From Abyssibius alkaniclasticus (lineage in GTDB: Bacteria; Pseudomonadota; Alphaproteobacteria; Rhodobacterales; Rhodobacteraceae): DNA of 64,000 nucleotides. The DNA lies in NCBI RefSeq assembly GCF_020447305.1, contig NZ_CP095732.1:1272501-1336500 (forward strand), given 5' to 3'. Below are positions 1-10,314 of the stretch, piece after piece. Each line of letters opens with the position of its first letter. The stretch's first letter is position 1. The notes beneath the pieces are model-generated. The model was not told the DNA's origin, searched no databases, and saw only the letters and a program-made list of their open reading frames with translations. A program made the translations under genes and the position numbers.

Positions 1-995
1 GGCTGTTGCTTGTGATCGTGGTCGCCTCTGCGCTGGCATTGATGCTTTATGCGCGCAGCAAGGTCAGCGCGAATTTCCGCGCCCGTCAGAGTGTTGAGAA
101 GATTATCTCCGGTCTGATGATCTTCTGTTCTGTCGTCGCGGTTTTCACAACCATCGGCATTGTCGCCGCGCTGACTTTCGAAACCTACAAATTCCTGACA
201 ATGGTGCCGTTAACAGACTTCCTGTTCGGGCTGAACTGGGAGCCGCAGATCCCCATTCGTGAAGACCAGATCGCTGCCGAAGGTGCATTCGGGATTGTTC
301 CGGTCTTTTTGGGAACGCTCGTTATTGCCACGGTTGCCATGCTGATCGCGCTTCCCATTGGTCTGCTCACCGCGATTTACCTGAACGAATTTGCCTCGCG
401 CAGGGTGCGCGAAATCGTCAAACCGGTAATGGAAATCCTTTCGGGTGTGCCTACGGTTGTTTATGGCTTCTTTGCCATTCTGGTGGTTGCCCCGGCCATG
501 CGCAGTTTCGGGCAGTCTATCGGGCTGGATGTTGCACCGAATACCGCGCTTGCAGCCGGTGGTGTGATGGGGCTCATGCTGATCCCGTTTATTTCGTCTT
601 TTGCCGATGACGCGCTATCGGCTGTTCCCCAGTCGCTGCGCGACGGGGCGCTGGCATTGGGTGCAACGCGCGCCGAAACGGTTCTGGGTGTTCTGTTTCC
701 TGCCGCAATTCCCGGCATCGTCGGTGGTGTGCTGCTGGCAGTCAGCCGCGCGATTGGCGAAACGATGATCGTGGTCATGGCGGCCGGTCTGATTGCCAAA
801 CTCACAATCAACCCGCTTGATAGTGTAACCGCCGTGACGGTGCAGATCGTGACACTGCTGATCGGTGATACATCGTTTGACAATCCCAAGACGCTCGCAG
901 CCTTTGCACTTGGAATGGTGCTGTTTCTTGTCACGCTGATGATCAACATCTTTGCCTTGCGGATTGTCCGCAAGTATCGCGAAATCTACGATTAG
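1..995 (+). CDS. pstC: Phosphate ABC transporter permease PstC (5' end missing)
   Basis: Inner-membrane permease of the high-affinity phosphate importer PstSCAB. Only the carboxy-terminal ~330 residues are present. The frame stays open to the left edge, so the TTG at 6 is not the true start. Several hydrophobic segments are visible, plus the EAA-type cytoplasmic loop (ALALGATRAETVLGVLFPAA) that contacts the ATPase. PstA begins 9 nt downstream, so the two permease subunits are co-transcribed. A pstS gene and any Pho box should lie to the left of the window. The identification rests on the permease fold together with the pstA-pstB-phoU-phoB context and is firm. Confidence 0.93.
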   Translation, partial: LLLVIVVASALALMLYARSKVSANFRARQSVEKIISGLMIFCSVVAVFTTIGIVAALTFETYKFLTMVPLTDFLFGLNWEPQIPIREDQIAAEGAFGIVPVFLGTLVIATVAMLIALPIGLLTAIYLNEFASRRVREIVKPVMEILSGVPTVVYGFFAILVVAPAMRSFGQSIGLDVAPNTALAAGGVMGLMLIPFISSFADDALSAVPQSLRDGALALGATRAETVLGVLFPAAIPGIVGGVLLAVSRAIGETMIVVMAAGLIAKLTINPLDSVTAVTVQIVTLLIGDTSFDNPKTLAAFALGMVLFLVTLMINIFALRIVRKYREIYD

Positions 996-1004
996 GGCTT
1001 ATCC

Positions 1005-2309
1005 ATGACCGATACAACAAGCGCCCCAAGTGGCAAACGCCCGACCCGTGCAACCGACGATCTTGTGCGCGCCAGTCTCAAACGCCGTAACCGCAAGCAG
1101 GTGATGATTCAGGCGCTCGGCCTAGCTGCGATCATTTTCGCCATCGGGATGCTCGGCATCCTGATCGCGTCGCTGGTTACAAGCGGTCGTTACGCCTTCA
1201 CGCAAACGCATGTCGAGATTTCGGTCTTTGTCGATCCGGAAGAGATCAGCGAAGAGCGGCTGCCACGCGGCGGGTTCCGCGATGTGCTGGCGGTTGCAAT
1301 GGGCCAGTATTTCCCCGATGTGGACCTGAGCGATCGTGCCGCTGCGCGCGCGCTAACCGCGATACTCTCGGATGGTGCCCAGTTCCAGTTGCGCGACATG
1401 GTTGCCGCCGACCCGACACTCATCGGGCAGACCGTTCGCCTGCGCGTGCCGGTTTCCGATCCGTATGACCAGTTGAACAAAGGCCTGATCGCGCGCGACA
1501 CGCCCGAAGATCGCCGCCGCATAAACGATGCCGAGGTCGAGCGTTTCGACCGGCTCGTCGAACTTGGCCTTGTTTCACGCCCGCTCAACTGGGCGCTGGT
1601 TGCCAATGCCGACTCGCGGTTTCCCGAGCTTGCAGGCTTGAAAGGCGCGCTGGTCGGTTCGTTCTGGGCTTTGCTTGTGTGCTTTCTTATCGCCTTCCCG
1701 CTGGGCATTGGCGCGGCCATCTATCTTGAGGAATTCGCCCCCAAGAACAAATTCAGCGACTTCATCGAGGTCAATATCAACAATCTTGCTGCGGTGCCCT
1801 CGGTTGTGTTCGGTTTGTTGGCGCTTGCGGTGTTCATCGGCTGGTTCGGTATGCCCCGCTCGGCCCCCTTTGTTGGTGGTATGACGCTGGCGCTGATGAC
1901 CATGCCAACGATCATCATTGCAACACGCGTCGCGCTCAAGGCTGTGCCACCATCCATTCGCGAGGCGGCGTTGGGGGTTGGGGCATCCAAACATCAGGTG
2001 GTGTTCGGCCATGTGCTGCCTTTGGCCATGCCCGGAATTCTGACAGGCACGATCATCGGTCTTGCGCAGGCATTGGGTGAGACCGCGCCGCTGCTATTGA
2101 TCGGCATGAATGCCTTTATCACCTCTGCCGCCTCAACCCCTTTTGACAGTGCCACCGCCCTGCCGACCCAGATTTTCATCTGGGCAGACAGCCCCGAGCG
2201 CGGCTTTGTCAGCCGCACATCGGCGGCGATTCTGGTGTTGCTGGCTTTCCTGATTACAATGAATGCGATTGCCATTTATCTGCGCAGCAAGTTTGCGCGC
2301 AAATGGTAA
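1005..2309 (+). CDS. pstA: Phosphate ABC transporter permease PstA
   Basis: Second membrane subunit of the phosphate importer. At 434 residues it is much longer than the enterobacterial protein (about 300). The extra ~200 residues at the N-terminus hold one membrane segment (about 35-60) followed by a polar, probably periplasmic domain of the DUF3333 type often seen in alphaproteobacterial PstA. The transporter core follows, with the EAA loop ([20 protein letters not shown]) near residue 330. The stop codon overlaps the first possible pstB ATG (2303), but pstB more likely starts at 2324. Confidence 0.95.
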   Translation: MTDTTSAPSGKRPTRATDDLVRASLKRRNRKQVMIQALGLAAIIFAIGMLGILIASLVTSGRYAFTQTHVEISVFVDPEEISEERLPRGGFRDVLAVAMGQYFPDVDLSDRAAARALTAILSDGAQFQLRDMVAADPTLIGQTVRLRVPVSDPYDQLNKGLIARDTPEDRRRINDAEVERFDRLVELGLVSRPLNWALVANADSRFPELAGLKGALVGSFWALLVCFLIAFPLGIGAAIYLEEFAPKNKFSDFIEVNINNLAAVPSVVFGLLALAVFIGWFGMPRSAPFVGGMTLALMTMPTIIIATRVALKAVPPSIREAALGVGASKHQVVFGHVLPLAMPGILTGTIIGLAQALGETAPLLLIGMNAFITSAASTPFDSATALPTQIFIWADSPERGFVSRTSAAILVLLAFLITMNAIAIYLRSKFARKW

Positions 2310-2323
2310 GAGAGGATCAAGCG

Positions 2324-3121
2324 ATGTATGACAATCCCAGTCAGGAGGCCGTTGTGGCTGAAACCAGCATGAAGTTTACCACGAAAGACGTGAACGTCTT
2401 TTATGGCAAAACACAGGCAATCACGAATGTCTCGATCGATATCGAGGACAAGACCGTAACGGCGTTTATCGGCCCTTCGGGCTGCGGAAAATCTACCTTT
2501 CTGCGCTGTCTGAACCGCATGAATGACACGATTGATATCTGCCGTGTATCCGGCGATATCCGGCTCGACGGTGAAGATATCTATAACAAGGATATCGACC
2601 CCGTGCAGCTGCGTGCCCGGGTGGGTATGGTCTTTCAAAAGCCAAACCCTTTCCCGAAATCGATCTATGACAATGTTGCCTATGGCCCGCGCATTCACGG
2701 CCTGACCAACACCAAAGCCGAGTTGGACGAGATCGTTGAAACGTCGCTGCGCCGCGCAGCCCTGTGGAACGAGGCCAAGGACAGGTTGAACGAGCCCGGC
2801 ACCGGGCTTTCGGGTGGCCAGCAGCAGCGCCTGTGCATTGCGCGCGCCATTGCCACGGCGCCGCAGGTATTGCTGATGGACGAGCCGGCAAGCGCGCTCG
2901 ACCCGATTGCCACTGCCCGGATTGAAGAGCTGATAGATGAACTTCGCACCGATTTTTCGGTGGTCATCGTGACCCATTCCATGCAGCAGGCCGCCCGCGT
3001 CAGCCAGAAAACCGCGTTTTTCCACATGGGCGACCTTGTGGAATATGGCGATACGACCGAGATTTTCACCAATCCGCGCGAGCAGCGCACGCAAGATTAT
3101 ATCACCGGCCGTTTCGGTTGA
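2324..3121 (+). CDS. pstB: Phosphate import ATP-binding protein PstB
   Basis: Cytoplasmic ATPase of the phosphate importer, 265 residues. It shows Walker A (GPSGCGKST), the ABC signature (LSGGQQQRL) and Walker B with the catalytic Glu ([11 protein letters not shown]). An in-frame ATG at 2303 lies inside the end of pstA. I prefer 2324 because AGAGAGG sits 8 nt before it and the family usually starts a few residues before this point. The stop codon TGA (3119-3121) overlaps an ATG of the next frame, so pstB and phoU are probably translationally coupled. Confidence 0.95.
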   Translation: MYDNPSQEAVVAETSMKFTTKDVNVFYGKTQAITNVSIDIEDKTVTAFIGPSGCGKSTFLRCLNRMNDTIDICRVSGDIRLDGEDIYNKDIDPVQLRARVGMVFQKPNPFPKSIYDNVAYGPRIHGLTNTKAELDEIVETSLRRAALWNEAKDRLNEPGTGLSGGQQQRLCIARAIATAPQVLLMDEPASALDPIATARIEELIDELRTDFSVVIVTHSMQQAARVSQKTAFFHMGDLVEYGDTTEIFTNPREQRTQDYITGRFG

Positions 3122-3132
3122 TGGAGGACAAT

Positions 3133-3831
3133 ATGGGACCGCATATCGTATCGGCATTTGATGATGACCTGATCGCCGTTCAGGGCAAGATTTCGGAAAT
3201 GGGCGGGCTGGCGGAAGAATTGCTGCGCAACGCGCTGGAAGCCGTGCAAAACCGCGATGCCGAAATGGCCGCGCAGGTGCGCGAGCGCGACAAGGTGCTT
3301 GATGCGCTGGAGCTTGAGCTTGAGACAATGGCCACCCGCGTGATTGCGCTGCGCCAGCCAATGGCCCAGGATTTGCGGGTGCTGATCTCGGCGCTCAAAA
3401 TCGCCTCGACCCTGGAGCGTATCGGCGACTTGGCCAAGAACATTGCGCGCCGCGCCGCCTATCTGGCCAATGCCCGCCCGGTGAAAATCTCCCATTCCAT
3501 CGTGAATATGGGGCAGGCCACGCTGGCGCAACTGTCCGAAGTGCTGGATGCGCATGGCTCGCGCAATGCCGAACAGGCCGTGGCGATCTGGAAGAGCGAT
3601 GTGAAGATCGACGAGATGTATAACGCCATCTTCCGCGAGGTTGTGACCTATATGATGGAAGACAGCCGGATGATCGGGCTCGGGAGCCAGCTTTTGTTCG
3701 TGGCCAAGAACCTCGAGCGTATCGGCGACCATACGACCCATGTTTCCGAGATGATCTACTACATCGTCAAGGGCGAGCCACTGGGCGATGACCGCCCCAA
3801 GGGCGAGCCCATCGGGCTGGATTTTGAATAG
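3133..3831 (+). CDS. phoU: Phosphate transport regulator PhoU
   Basis: PhoU is a helical metal-binding protein that links the Pst transporter to the PhoR/PhoB two-component system and limits phosphate uptake. The 232 residues contain the two tandem three-helix PhoU repeats. Each has the family motif ending in LERIGD followed by a small or polar pair (roughly residues 95-103 and 190-198). Starts at 3121 and 3118 are open, but GGAGG at 3123-3127 lies correctly for the ATG at 3133. It sits between pstB and phoB, as in most alphaproteobacteria. Confidence 0.94.
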   Translation: MGPHIVSAFDDDLIAVQGKISEMGGLAEELLRNALEAVQNRDAEMAAQVRERDKVLDALELELETMATRVIALRQPMAQDLRVLISALKIASTLERIGDLAKNIARRAAYLANARPVKISHSIVNMGQATLAQLSEVLDAHGSRNAEQAVAIWKSDVKIDEMYNAIFREVVTYMMEDSRMIGLGSQLLFVAKNLERIGDHTTHVSEMIYYIVKGEPLGDDRPKGEPIGLDFE

Positions 3832-3840
3832 GGGCTGGAT

Positions 3841-4539
3841 ATGGGCGCACGGGTTCTGATTGTCGAGGATGAAAGCGCGATCAGCACGCTGCTGCGCTAC
3901 AACCTGACACGCGAAGGCTATGATGTGTCGCTGTGTGAAGATGGCGACGAGGCGCTGGCAGCGGTGGGCGACAACACCCCCGATCTGGTGATACTGGACT
4001 GGATGCTGCCCGGCCTGTCGGGCGTTGAAATCTGCCGCCAGCTGCGCGCGCGCAGTTCTACCAAAGACCTGCCGATCATCATGCTCACCGCGCGCGGCGA
4101 GGAAGAAGACCGCGTGCGCGGGCTGAACACCGGGGCTGATGATTACCTGACCAAGCCCTTCTCCATGTCCGAGCTTATGGCGCGGCTGCGGGCCGTTCTG
4201 CGCCGCCGTGCGCCCGGCATTGCCACCAATGCCACCAAGTTCGGCGATATTGAACTCGACCGCGAAGCCTGCCGCGTGCATCGTGCCGGGCGCGAGGTAA
4301 AACTGGGGCCGACCGAATTTCGCCTGCTCGATGCGCTGATCAGCCGCCCGGGCCGCGTTTATAGCCGCGAACAATTGCTCGACCGGGTCTGGGGGCAGGA
4401 TATTTATGTCGAGATCCGCACGGTTGATGTGCATATCGGCCGTCTGCGCCGCGCGCTGAACCTGCGCGGTGCTGCTGACCCCATTCGCACCGTGCGTGCG
4501 GCGGGCTATGCTTTTGATGAAACCTACACCCCCGCCTAG
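3841..4539 (+). CDS. phoB: Phosphate regulon response regulator PhoB
   Basis: OmpR/PhoB-type transcription factor activated under phosphate limitation. The receiver domain (about 1-118) has the acidic pair E9-D10, phospho-acceptor D53 (LDWMLPG) and the conserved Lys in DDYLTKPF. The winged-helix DNA-binding domain (about 130-228) has the typical GPTEFRLLDAL and VWGQD...RTVDVHIGRLR blocks. It follows phoU by 9 nt and is the last gene of the pst cluster here. A phoR kinase is not in the window and may lie upstream of pstS. Confidence 0.94.
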   Translation: MGARVLIVEDESAISTLLRYNLTREGYDVSLCEDGDEALAAVGDNTPDLVILDWMLPGLSGVEICRQLRARSSTKDLPIIMLTARGEEEDRVRGLNTGADDYLTKPFSMSELMARLRAVLRRRAPGIATNATKFGDIELDREACRVHRAGREVKLGPTEFRLLDALISRPGRVYSREQLLDRVWGQDIYVEIRTVDVHIGRLRRALNLRGAADPIRTVRAAGYAFDETYTPA

Positions 4540-4564
4540 GGGAAGTGCATTTGCCCATTGCACG

Positions 4565-4600
4565 CGCCTGCTCTGTGCTTGTATGGGCACAGCGAAGGCG
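4565..4600 (+). terminator. Weak hairpin after phoB
   Basis: An inverted repeat pairs CTGTGC (4573-4578) with GCACAG (4587-4592), framed by CGCC (4565-4568) and GGCG (4597-4600). There is no T-run after it, so it may be a rho-dependent end or have no function. Confidence 0.3.
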
Positions 4601-4633
4601 TTAGGTCTAATCTAAGCAGAAACTGGAGGCGAT

Positions 4634-5488
4634 ATGGCCTGGTCCCCGCAACCGCTTGTCAGCACGGCATGGCTGGCTGATCACCTGACCGCACCCGACC
4701 TGCGCATCATCGATGCAAGCTGGTATATGCCCGCCGACAATCGGGATGTGCGCGCGGAATATGACAAATGCCACATTCCCGGCGCACGGTTCTTTGACAT
4801 CGACGAAATCTCCGATGCGCAATCAGACCTGCCGCATATGGCGCCTTCTGTCGAGAAATTCGTTTCACGGATGCGCGCCCTGGGCATTGGCGACGGGCAT
4901 CGCGTGGTGGTGTATGACAGCGCCGGCATATTCTCTGCCGCGCGCGTCTGGTGGCTGTTCAACCATTTCGGCAAGACCGATGTTTCGGTGCTGGATGGCG
5001 GCCTGCCGGCCTGGATCGCCGAGCGGCGCGACACGTTGGATTTTCCACCAACTTTGCGCGACCGGCATTTCACCGCGCGGCGCAACGCCGACCTTGTGCG
5101 CGATGTTACGCAAGTCGCCGCCAGCGCCAAGCTGCGAGATGTGCAAATCGTCGATGCCCGCGCGCCTGCCCGCTTTGAAGGCACAGCACCCGAGCCGCGC
5201 GAAGGTTTGCGCTCTGGCCATATTCCCGGCGCGCGCAATCTGTTCTTCAAGGATCTGCTGACGGCTGATGGCAAGATGAAGGACAAGGACGGGCTGCGCG
5301 CGGCTTTCGCGGCGGCTGGTGTCGATCTTGACCGCCCGATCGTCACAAGCTGCGGTTCGGGTGTGACAGCCGCCATCATCAACCTTGCCCTTGTTGTGCT
5401 GGGCCATTCCAACCATGCGCTTTATGATGGGTCATGGGCGGAATGGGGTGCTTACAAAGACCTGAAAGTCGCCACCGGCCCGGCCTAG
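4634..5488 (+). CDS. sseA: 3-mercaptopyruvate/thiosulfate sulfurtransferase (two-rhodanese protein)
   Basis: Transfers sulfur from 3-mercaptopyruvate or thiosulfate to acceptors such as cyanide or thiols. The 284 residues form two rhodanese domains (about 8-130 and 160-275). Only the second carries the catalytic Cys, C240, in the loop CGSGVTA, which is the mercaptopyruvate-type loop. GGAGG at 4625-4629 supports the ATG at 4634. It stands alone, about 50 nt before an aminotransferase that could supply keto acids. Confidence 0.9.
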   Translation: MAWSPQPLVSTAWLADHLTAPDLRIIDASWYMPADNRDVRAEYDKCHIPGARFFDIDEISDAQSDLPHMAPSVEKFVSRMRALGIGDGHRVVVYDSAGIFSAARVWWLFNHFGKTDVSVLDGGLPAWIAERRDTLDFPPTLRDRHFTARRNADLVRDVTQVAASAKLRDVQIVDARAPARFEGTAPEPREGLRSGHIPGARNLFFKDLLTADGKMKDKDGLRAAFAAAGVDLDRPIVTSCGSGVTAAIINLALVVLGHSNHALYDGSWAEWGAYKDLKVATGPA

Positions 5489-5539
5489 GGCGACGCCCGC
5501 GCTACACTCCGATCAACCCTGCCGTCCAAGGATGCTGCA

Positions 5540-6721
5540 ATGCTCGAACATCTCAAACCCCAGCCTGCCGATAAGATCATCGAGCTTATCGCGCTTTATG
5601 CGGCCGATACCCGCGCCGACAAGCTTGACCTTGGCGTCGGCGTATACAAGGACGAGGCGGGCAAAACCCCGATCATGGGCGCAATCAAGGCCGCCGAGTC
5701 GCGCCTGCTGGAGGCACAGGCCAGCAAGTCTTATGTCGGGCTGCTGGGCGATCTGAATTTCGTGGCCGCCATGCGCGATATGGTGCTGGCCGATGCCGTG
5801 CCAGCCGCGCGCGTGGTTGGCGCACAAACGCCCGGCGGCACCGGGGCCATCCGGCAATTGTTCGAAATGATCCGCATGGCCAGCCCCGATGCAACGGTCT
5901 GGCTGTCGGATCCGACATGGCCCAACCATCCGGCCATTCTCAAGCATGTCGGCCTGAAGGGTGCGAGCTATCGTTACTTTGACAGCGCAACCTGCGCGGT
6001 GGATTTTGCGGGCATGATGGAGGATCTGGCCCATGCCAAAGCGGGCGATATCGTGCTGCTGCATGGCTGCTGCCACAACCCGACCGGCGCAAATCTGGAC
6101 GCCGCGCAGTGGCAGGCCGTGGGCGATTTGCTGCTGGAACGCGGTCTGATCCCGATGATCGACATCGCCTATCAGGGCTTTGGCGACGGGCTCGATGCCG
6201 ATGCGGCAGGGCTGCGCGGGCTTGCCGAACGTGTGCCGCAAATGCTGATCGCCGCGAGCTGCTCCAAGAATTTCGGCGTGTATCGTGACCGTGTCGGCGT
6301 GGCTTTGGCCATTGCGGCAGACGCGGATCAGGCCCAGCTTGCCAAGGGCGCGCTGACCACGCTGAACCGGCTGAACTATTCTTTCCCGCCCGATCATGGC
6401 GCCGTGGTTGTTGCCACCGTGCTGGCCGATACCGCGCTGCGCGCCAGTTGGCAGGCCGAGCTTGAGGCCATGCGCCTGCGAATGCTCGATTTGCGCAACG
6501 CTTTGGCCGCCGCCTTGCGCAAGGCCACCAATTCCGACCGGTTCGACTTTATCGCCGATCATCGCGGCATGTTCTCGCGCCTTGGCCTTTCGCCCGAGCA
6601 GGTGCAAAAGCTGCGCAGCGAATATGGCATCTACATGGTGGGTGATAGCCGGTTCAACGTGGCGGGCCTACCTGCCGAGCGGTTGGATTGGCTGGCAGGT
6701 GCCATTGCCAAAGTGCTGTAG
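5540..6721 (+). CDS. Class I aromatic/aspartate aminotransferase
   Basis: PLP-dependent transaminase of fold type I, 393 residues, resembling TyrB/AspC. The N-terminus has the family block LGVGVYKDE. The cofactor Lys is K243 in SCSKNFGVYRDR, and NPTGAN follows the CHNPTG pattern of this subgroup. It would interconvert aromatic amino acids or aspartate with their 2-oxo acids. Exact substrate preference cannot be read from sequence. AAGGA lies 7 nt before the ATG at 5540. The stop is 3 nt before the next gene, so the two are co-transcribed. Confidence 0.88.
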   Translation: MLEHLKPQPADKIIELIALYAADTRADKLDLGVGVYKDEAGKTPIMGAIKAAESRLLEAQASKSYVGLLGDLNFVAAMRDMVLADAVPAARVVGAQTPGGTGAIRQLFEMIRMASPDATVWLSDPTWPNHPAILKHVGLKGASYRYFDSATCAVDFAGMMEDLAHAKAGDIVLLHGCCHNPTGANLDAAQWQAVGDLLLERGLIPMIDIAYQGFGDGLDADAAGLRGLAERVPQMLIAASCSKNFGVYRDRVGVALAIAADADQAQLAKGALTTLNRLNYSFPPDHGAVVVATVLADTALRASWQAELEAMRLRMLDLRNALAAALRKATNSDRFDFIADHRGMFSRLGLSPEQVQKLRSEYGIYMVGDSRFNVAGLPAERLDWLAGAIAKVL

Positions 6722-6724
6722 CGC

Positions 6725-7642
6725 ATGGCCATCCCCTATATCACCGCCGATATGGTTGAAGCGCGCCTGAGCTGGAGCGCGGTGGCCGATGCAATCATTG
6801 CAGGCTCCAAAGCCGCGGCACCCAAAATCGGCGACCAGTTTCTGCGCGAGGGCGACAATACGCTTTTGTCGCGCGCAGCCTGGATTGCGGGCATGGGGAT
6901 TGGTGTTAAATCGGTCACGGTGATGCCGGGCAATGCAGCCAATGGCCTGCCCAGCATCCACGGCGCAATGCTGGTTTTTGACGATGCGACCGGCCAGATC
7001 GAGGCGGTGATCGACAGCGATCTGGTCACCAAATGGAAAACGGCGGCCGACAGTCTGGCGGGCGCGCGGCTTTTGGCGCGGGCTGATGCAGCGCGGCTTT
7101 TGGTCATCGGCGCGGGGCGCGTGGCGGAGTCTGTCATCGACGCCTATCGCAGCCACTGGCCGGAACTGGATGTCATGGTCTGGGCGCGCAAACCTGCCCA
7201 GGCCGAGGCGCTGGCCAATGCCAAGGGCGCGCGCCTGGCCACAGATTTGCCGCGCGCCGTGGCGCGCGCCGATATCATTGCCACGGCGACAATGGCCAAA
7301 GAGCCCGTTCTATGGGGCGAATGGCTGCATCCCGGCCAGCATATCGACCTGATCGGCGCCTTTACCGCCGATATGCGCGAAGCCAATGATACAGCCCTGC
7401 AGCGCGCCAAAATTTTTGTCGACAGCCGGGCAACGACCGTTGGTCATATCGGCGAATTGATGATCCCGCTTGCCAGCGGCGCGATAACCGAAGCGCAGAT
7501 TCTGGGCGAATTGCCTGATCTGGCCACGGGCCGGGCCGGGCGGCACTCGGCGCAAGACATTACCCTGTTCAAGAACGGCGGTGGCGCGCATCTGGATTTG
7601 ATGACCGCGCGGCTGATCCTTGATATCTATCGCGGCGCATAG
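6725..7642 (+). CDS. Ornithine cyclodeaminase / mu-crystallin family protein
   Basis: NAD(P)-binding protein of 305 residues. The Rossmann motif VIGAGRVAESV is near residue 122. The N-terminal block, including K at VKSVTVMPGN, is typical of ornithine cyclodeaminase, alanine dehydrogenase and ketimine reductase relatives. Members interconvert amino acids, imino acids and keto acids, so the substrate here is uncertain. It lacks a good ribosome binding site and starts 3 nt after the aminotransferase stop, which suggests coupling. Its last 16 nt overlap the end of the convergent symporter-kinase gene. Confidence 0.82.
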   Translation: MAIPYITADMVEARLSWSAVADAIIAGSKAAAPKIGDQFLREGDNTLLSRAAWIAGMGIGVKSVTVMPGNAANGLPSIHGAMLVFDDATGQIEAVIDSDLVTKWKTAADSLAGARLLARADAARLLVIGAGRVAESVIDAYRSHWPELDVMVWARKPAQAEALANAKGARLATDLPRAVARADIIATATMAKEPVLWGEWLHPGQHIDLIGAFTADMREANDTALQRAKIFVDSRATTVGHIGELMIPLASGAITEAQILGELPDLATGRAGRHSAQDITLFKNGGGAHLDLMTARLILDIYRGA

Positions 7643-10311
7643 TCTGCAAGCGGCAGGCTTACGCGAAACACCGCACCGGGGGCATTGTCTTCCAGCGTCA
7701 GATCGCCATGCAGATTGCGCATGATCTCGCGGCTGATCGGCAAGCCAAGCCCGGCGCTTCCGGCCAGGGTTTCCGAGCTGAGGCGCGAAAATTTTTCAAA
7801 CACGCGCATATGTTCGTGCGGGGCGATTCCGGGGCCGTTATCGATGACGCCGATCAGCGCAAGCTTGCCAACCCTGCGCGCATGAATGATGATTTCGGGC
7901 GCGTTTGATATGCCATATTTCACGGCATTGGTAATGAGGTTGATGAACACCTGCGCCAGCCTGTCAAAATCGGCATGAACGACAAGCGGCGTTTCGGGCA
8001 TTTTTTGCACGATGCGCACGCCAGCGGCGCTGATCAGTGCCTCGGCGCTGTTCAGGGCGCGGTCGATGACCGCTTGCAGGGGCACATCTTGCAAAACCCA
8101 GTTCACGCGCCCGCTTTCCAGATGCGACAGGTCAAGGATTTCATCCAGAATCCGCGTCAGCCGCTCGCTTTCGTCGCGGATGATCCCGGCAAAACGCTGG
8201 GCCTTTTCATCTGACAGGTCTTTGGTTTCACGCAGAATTTCGGAAAACGAGCGGATCGAGGTCATCGGTGTGCGCAGCTCATGGCTGACCTGGCTGAGAA
8301 ACGCGTCTTTTTGCGCGCCAAGCTCGGTCAGCTTGGCATTGGCCTGGCGCAATTGCTGCGCGGTTTCCGCCAACTCGCGCGACTGCGCCTCGACCTGCTG
8401 CGAATATTCCATGATCTGCGCGGTTTCATCGGCAATTTTCATCAGCTCATCGACCGACACCATACCGCCCCCGGCGATCTGGCTGACCATCGCATGGGCC
8501 GATGCCCCGCCGACCGAACCGGAAAGCTCGCGCTCCAGCACCTGCACAAAGTCATCGGTCGCCTCGGGCAGGCCGCTGCTGCGGCCTTGCGCGCGGGCAA
8601 CGCGGGTGAACAGCGCATGGGCCGCATCGGCCCCCAGAATGCGCTGGGCGAGCGTGTAAAGGTCTTCCGCCGTGGCTGAACGCGCAATCAGGTAGCCGCC
8701 CGAGCCTTCGTTCAGGCGAAACACATCGACAAACTGGGTGGATTGCAGCCGCTCCAGCGGGGTGGGCGTGCTGCCAAGCGATACGGCAATGAACAGCCCG
8801 GTATTCACCGTCATCGCCCAGAACATCGAATGCACCAGATCATCGCCAAAATCCAGACCGAACAGGGTTTGCGGGCGCAGCATTTCCCAACCGAACGGGC
8901 CATTGGCCAGCGTTTGCGCGCTCAGGATGAAACCACCGTCAAAGCTGGGCAGAAACAGCGTATAGGCCCAGATGATGAAGCCGCCGATCATGCCCACCAG
9001 CGCGCCCTTGCGCGTGGCCCCGCGCCAGAACAGCCCGCCGATCAGCGCGGGCATGACCTGCGCGATGCCGGCAAAGGAAACAAGCCCGATGGCGGCCAGC
9101 GCGGTCGAACCGCCCGTCAGCCGGAAATAGAGATAGCCAAGCAGCAGCACCACCCCGATGCTGATACGGCGACTGACCAAAAGCACCTGCTTCACATCGC
9201 CCGAGGTTTGCAAAAGCCCCGTGCTGGCGCGCAGCCAAAGCGGCATGACAATATGGTTTGACATCATCGTTGACAGCGCAATCGCCGCCACGATCACCAT
9301 AGAGGTGGCCGAGGAAAACCCGCCAAGAAAGGCAAAAAGTGCAAGCATGTTCTGCCCTTCGGCCAAAGGCACCGACAACACGAACAGATCGGGGTTGGAG
9401 CCTTCGGGCAGTATTGCCCCGCCCGCAATGGCGATGGGCAGCACGAACAGGCTTATCAAGAAAAGGTAGAAGGGAAAGGCCCAGCTTGCCACGGCAAGGT
9501 GGCGCTCATCGGCATTTTCGACCACTGTCACCTGAAACATGCGCGGCAGGCAGATGATGGCCGTGGCCGACAGGAACACCAGCGTCGCCCAGCGCGGCGA
9601 AAAGATGTTTTCGGGGTGCAGCAGGTTGGGTGCCGCGCGCGAAAATATGTCAGCCGGGCCATTGGCCACGCCCCAAACCACAAAAATGCCTACCGCGAGC
9701 AGTGCAAACAGCTTTACCACCGCTTCCAGCGCGATGGCGGTCACAACGCCGTGGTGGCGTTCGTTCACATCCACATTGCGGGTGCCGAACAGAATGGTGA
9801 ATACCGCAAGGCCAACCGCAATCCAGAAGGCCGTGGCATTCGCACTGCCAAAGCCGCTTTCGCCGGTATCAAAAACCGAGAATGACAGGGTAATCGATTG
9901 CAATTGCAGCGCGATATAAGGGGTAGAGCCGACCACCGCCAGAAAAGTAACCACCACGGCCAGCGTTGGGCTTTTGCCATAGCGCGAGGAGATCATATCG
10001 GCGATCGAGGTGATGCGCTGCGCCCGGCCAATGCGCAGTATCTTGCGCAGCAGCCACCACCAGCCGATGAACACCAGTGTCGGCCCAAGGTAGATGGCCA
10101 CATATTCCAGCCCGTTGCGCGCCGCCGAGCCAACGGCGCCATAAAACGTCCAGGCCGTGCAATAGACCGAAATGGACAGCGTGTAGACTATGGGCGAGCG
10201 AAGCCAGGAAAAATGGCCGCGCGCCGCGCGCCGCTCCGCCCAGAAAGCAACCGCAAAAAGCAGGGCGACATAGGCAAGGCTGACGAAAAGCAGAGTGTTG
10301 AAATTCAACAT
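7627..10311 (-). CDS. Sodium/solute symporter-histidine kinase (CbrA/CrbS-like)
   Basis: Membrane sensor kinase of 894 residues. The first ~500 form an SSS-family sodium/solute symporter with about 13 hydrophobic segments. A STAC-like linker (about 525-600) and a coiled coil (about 630-665) follow. The DHp domain has H677 in SHELRTP, and the ATPase domain has an N box (NLITNAVKYG), G1 (DNGPGIA) and G2 (GLGLPIS). No PAS or attached receiver is visible. Characterised relatives such as CbrA and CrbS/MxtR respond to amino acids or acetate. It is the last gene of a four-gene leftward operon and begins 3 nt after the small membrane protein gene. The signal it senses is inferred from the acs context only. 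Confidence 0.88.
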   Translation of the reverse strand: MLNFNTLLFVSLAYVALLFAVAFWAERRAARGHFSWLRSPIVYTLSISVYCTAWTFYGAVGSAARNGLEYVAIYLGPTLVFIGWWWLLRKILRIGRAQRITSIADMISSRYGKSPTLAVVVTFLAVVGSTPYIALQLQSITLSFSVFDTGESGFGSANATAFWIAVGLAVFTILFGTRNVDVNERHHGVVTAIALEAVVKLFALLAVGIFVVWGVANGPADIFSRAAPNLLHPENIFSPRWATLVFLSATAIICLPRMFQVTVVENADERHLAVASWAFPFYLFLISLFVLPIAIAGGAILPEGSNPDLFVLSVPLAEGQNMLALFAFLGGFSSATSMVIVAAIALSTMMSNHIVMPLWLRASTGLLQTSGDVKQVLLVSRRISIGVVLLLGYLYFRLTGGSTALAAIGLVSFAGIAQVMPALIGGLFWRGATRKGALVGMIGGFIIWAYTLFLPSFDGGFILSAQTLANGPFGWEMLRPQTLFGLDFGDDLVHSMFWAMTVNTGLFIAVSLGSTPTPLERLQSTQFVDVFRLNEGSGGYLIARSATAEDLYTLAQRILGADAAHALFTRVARAQGRSSGLPEATDDFVQVLERELSGSVGGASAHAMVSQIAGGGMVSVDELMKIADETAQIMEYSQQVEAQSRELAETAQQLRQANAKLTELGAQKDAFLSQVSHELRTPMTSIRSFSEILRETKDLSDEKAQRFAGIIRDESERLTRILDEILDLSHLESGRVNWVLQDVPLQAVIDRALNSAEALISAAGVRIVQKMPETPLVVHADFDRLAQVFINLITNAVKYGISNAPEIIIHARRVGKLALIGVIDNGPGIAPHEHMRVFEKFSRLSSETLAGSAGLGLPISREIMRNLHGDLTLEDNAPGAVFRVSLPLADYAPR

Positions 10312-10314
10312 GGC

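Noticed and set aside
3097-4590. 497-codon minus-strand frame over phoU-phoB
   Set aside because: Antisense to two well-recognised genes, with no motif.
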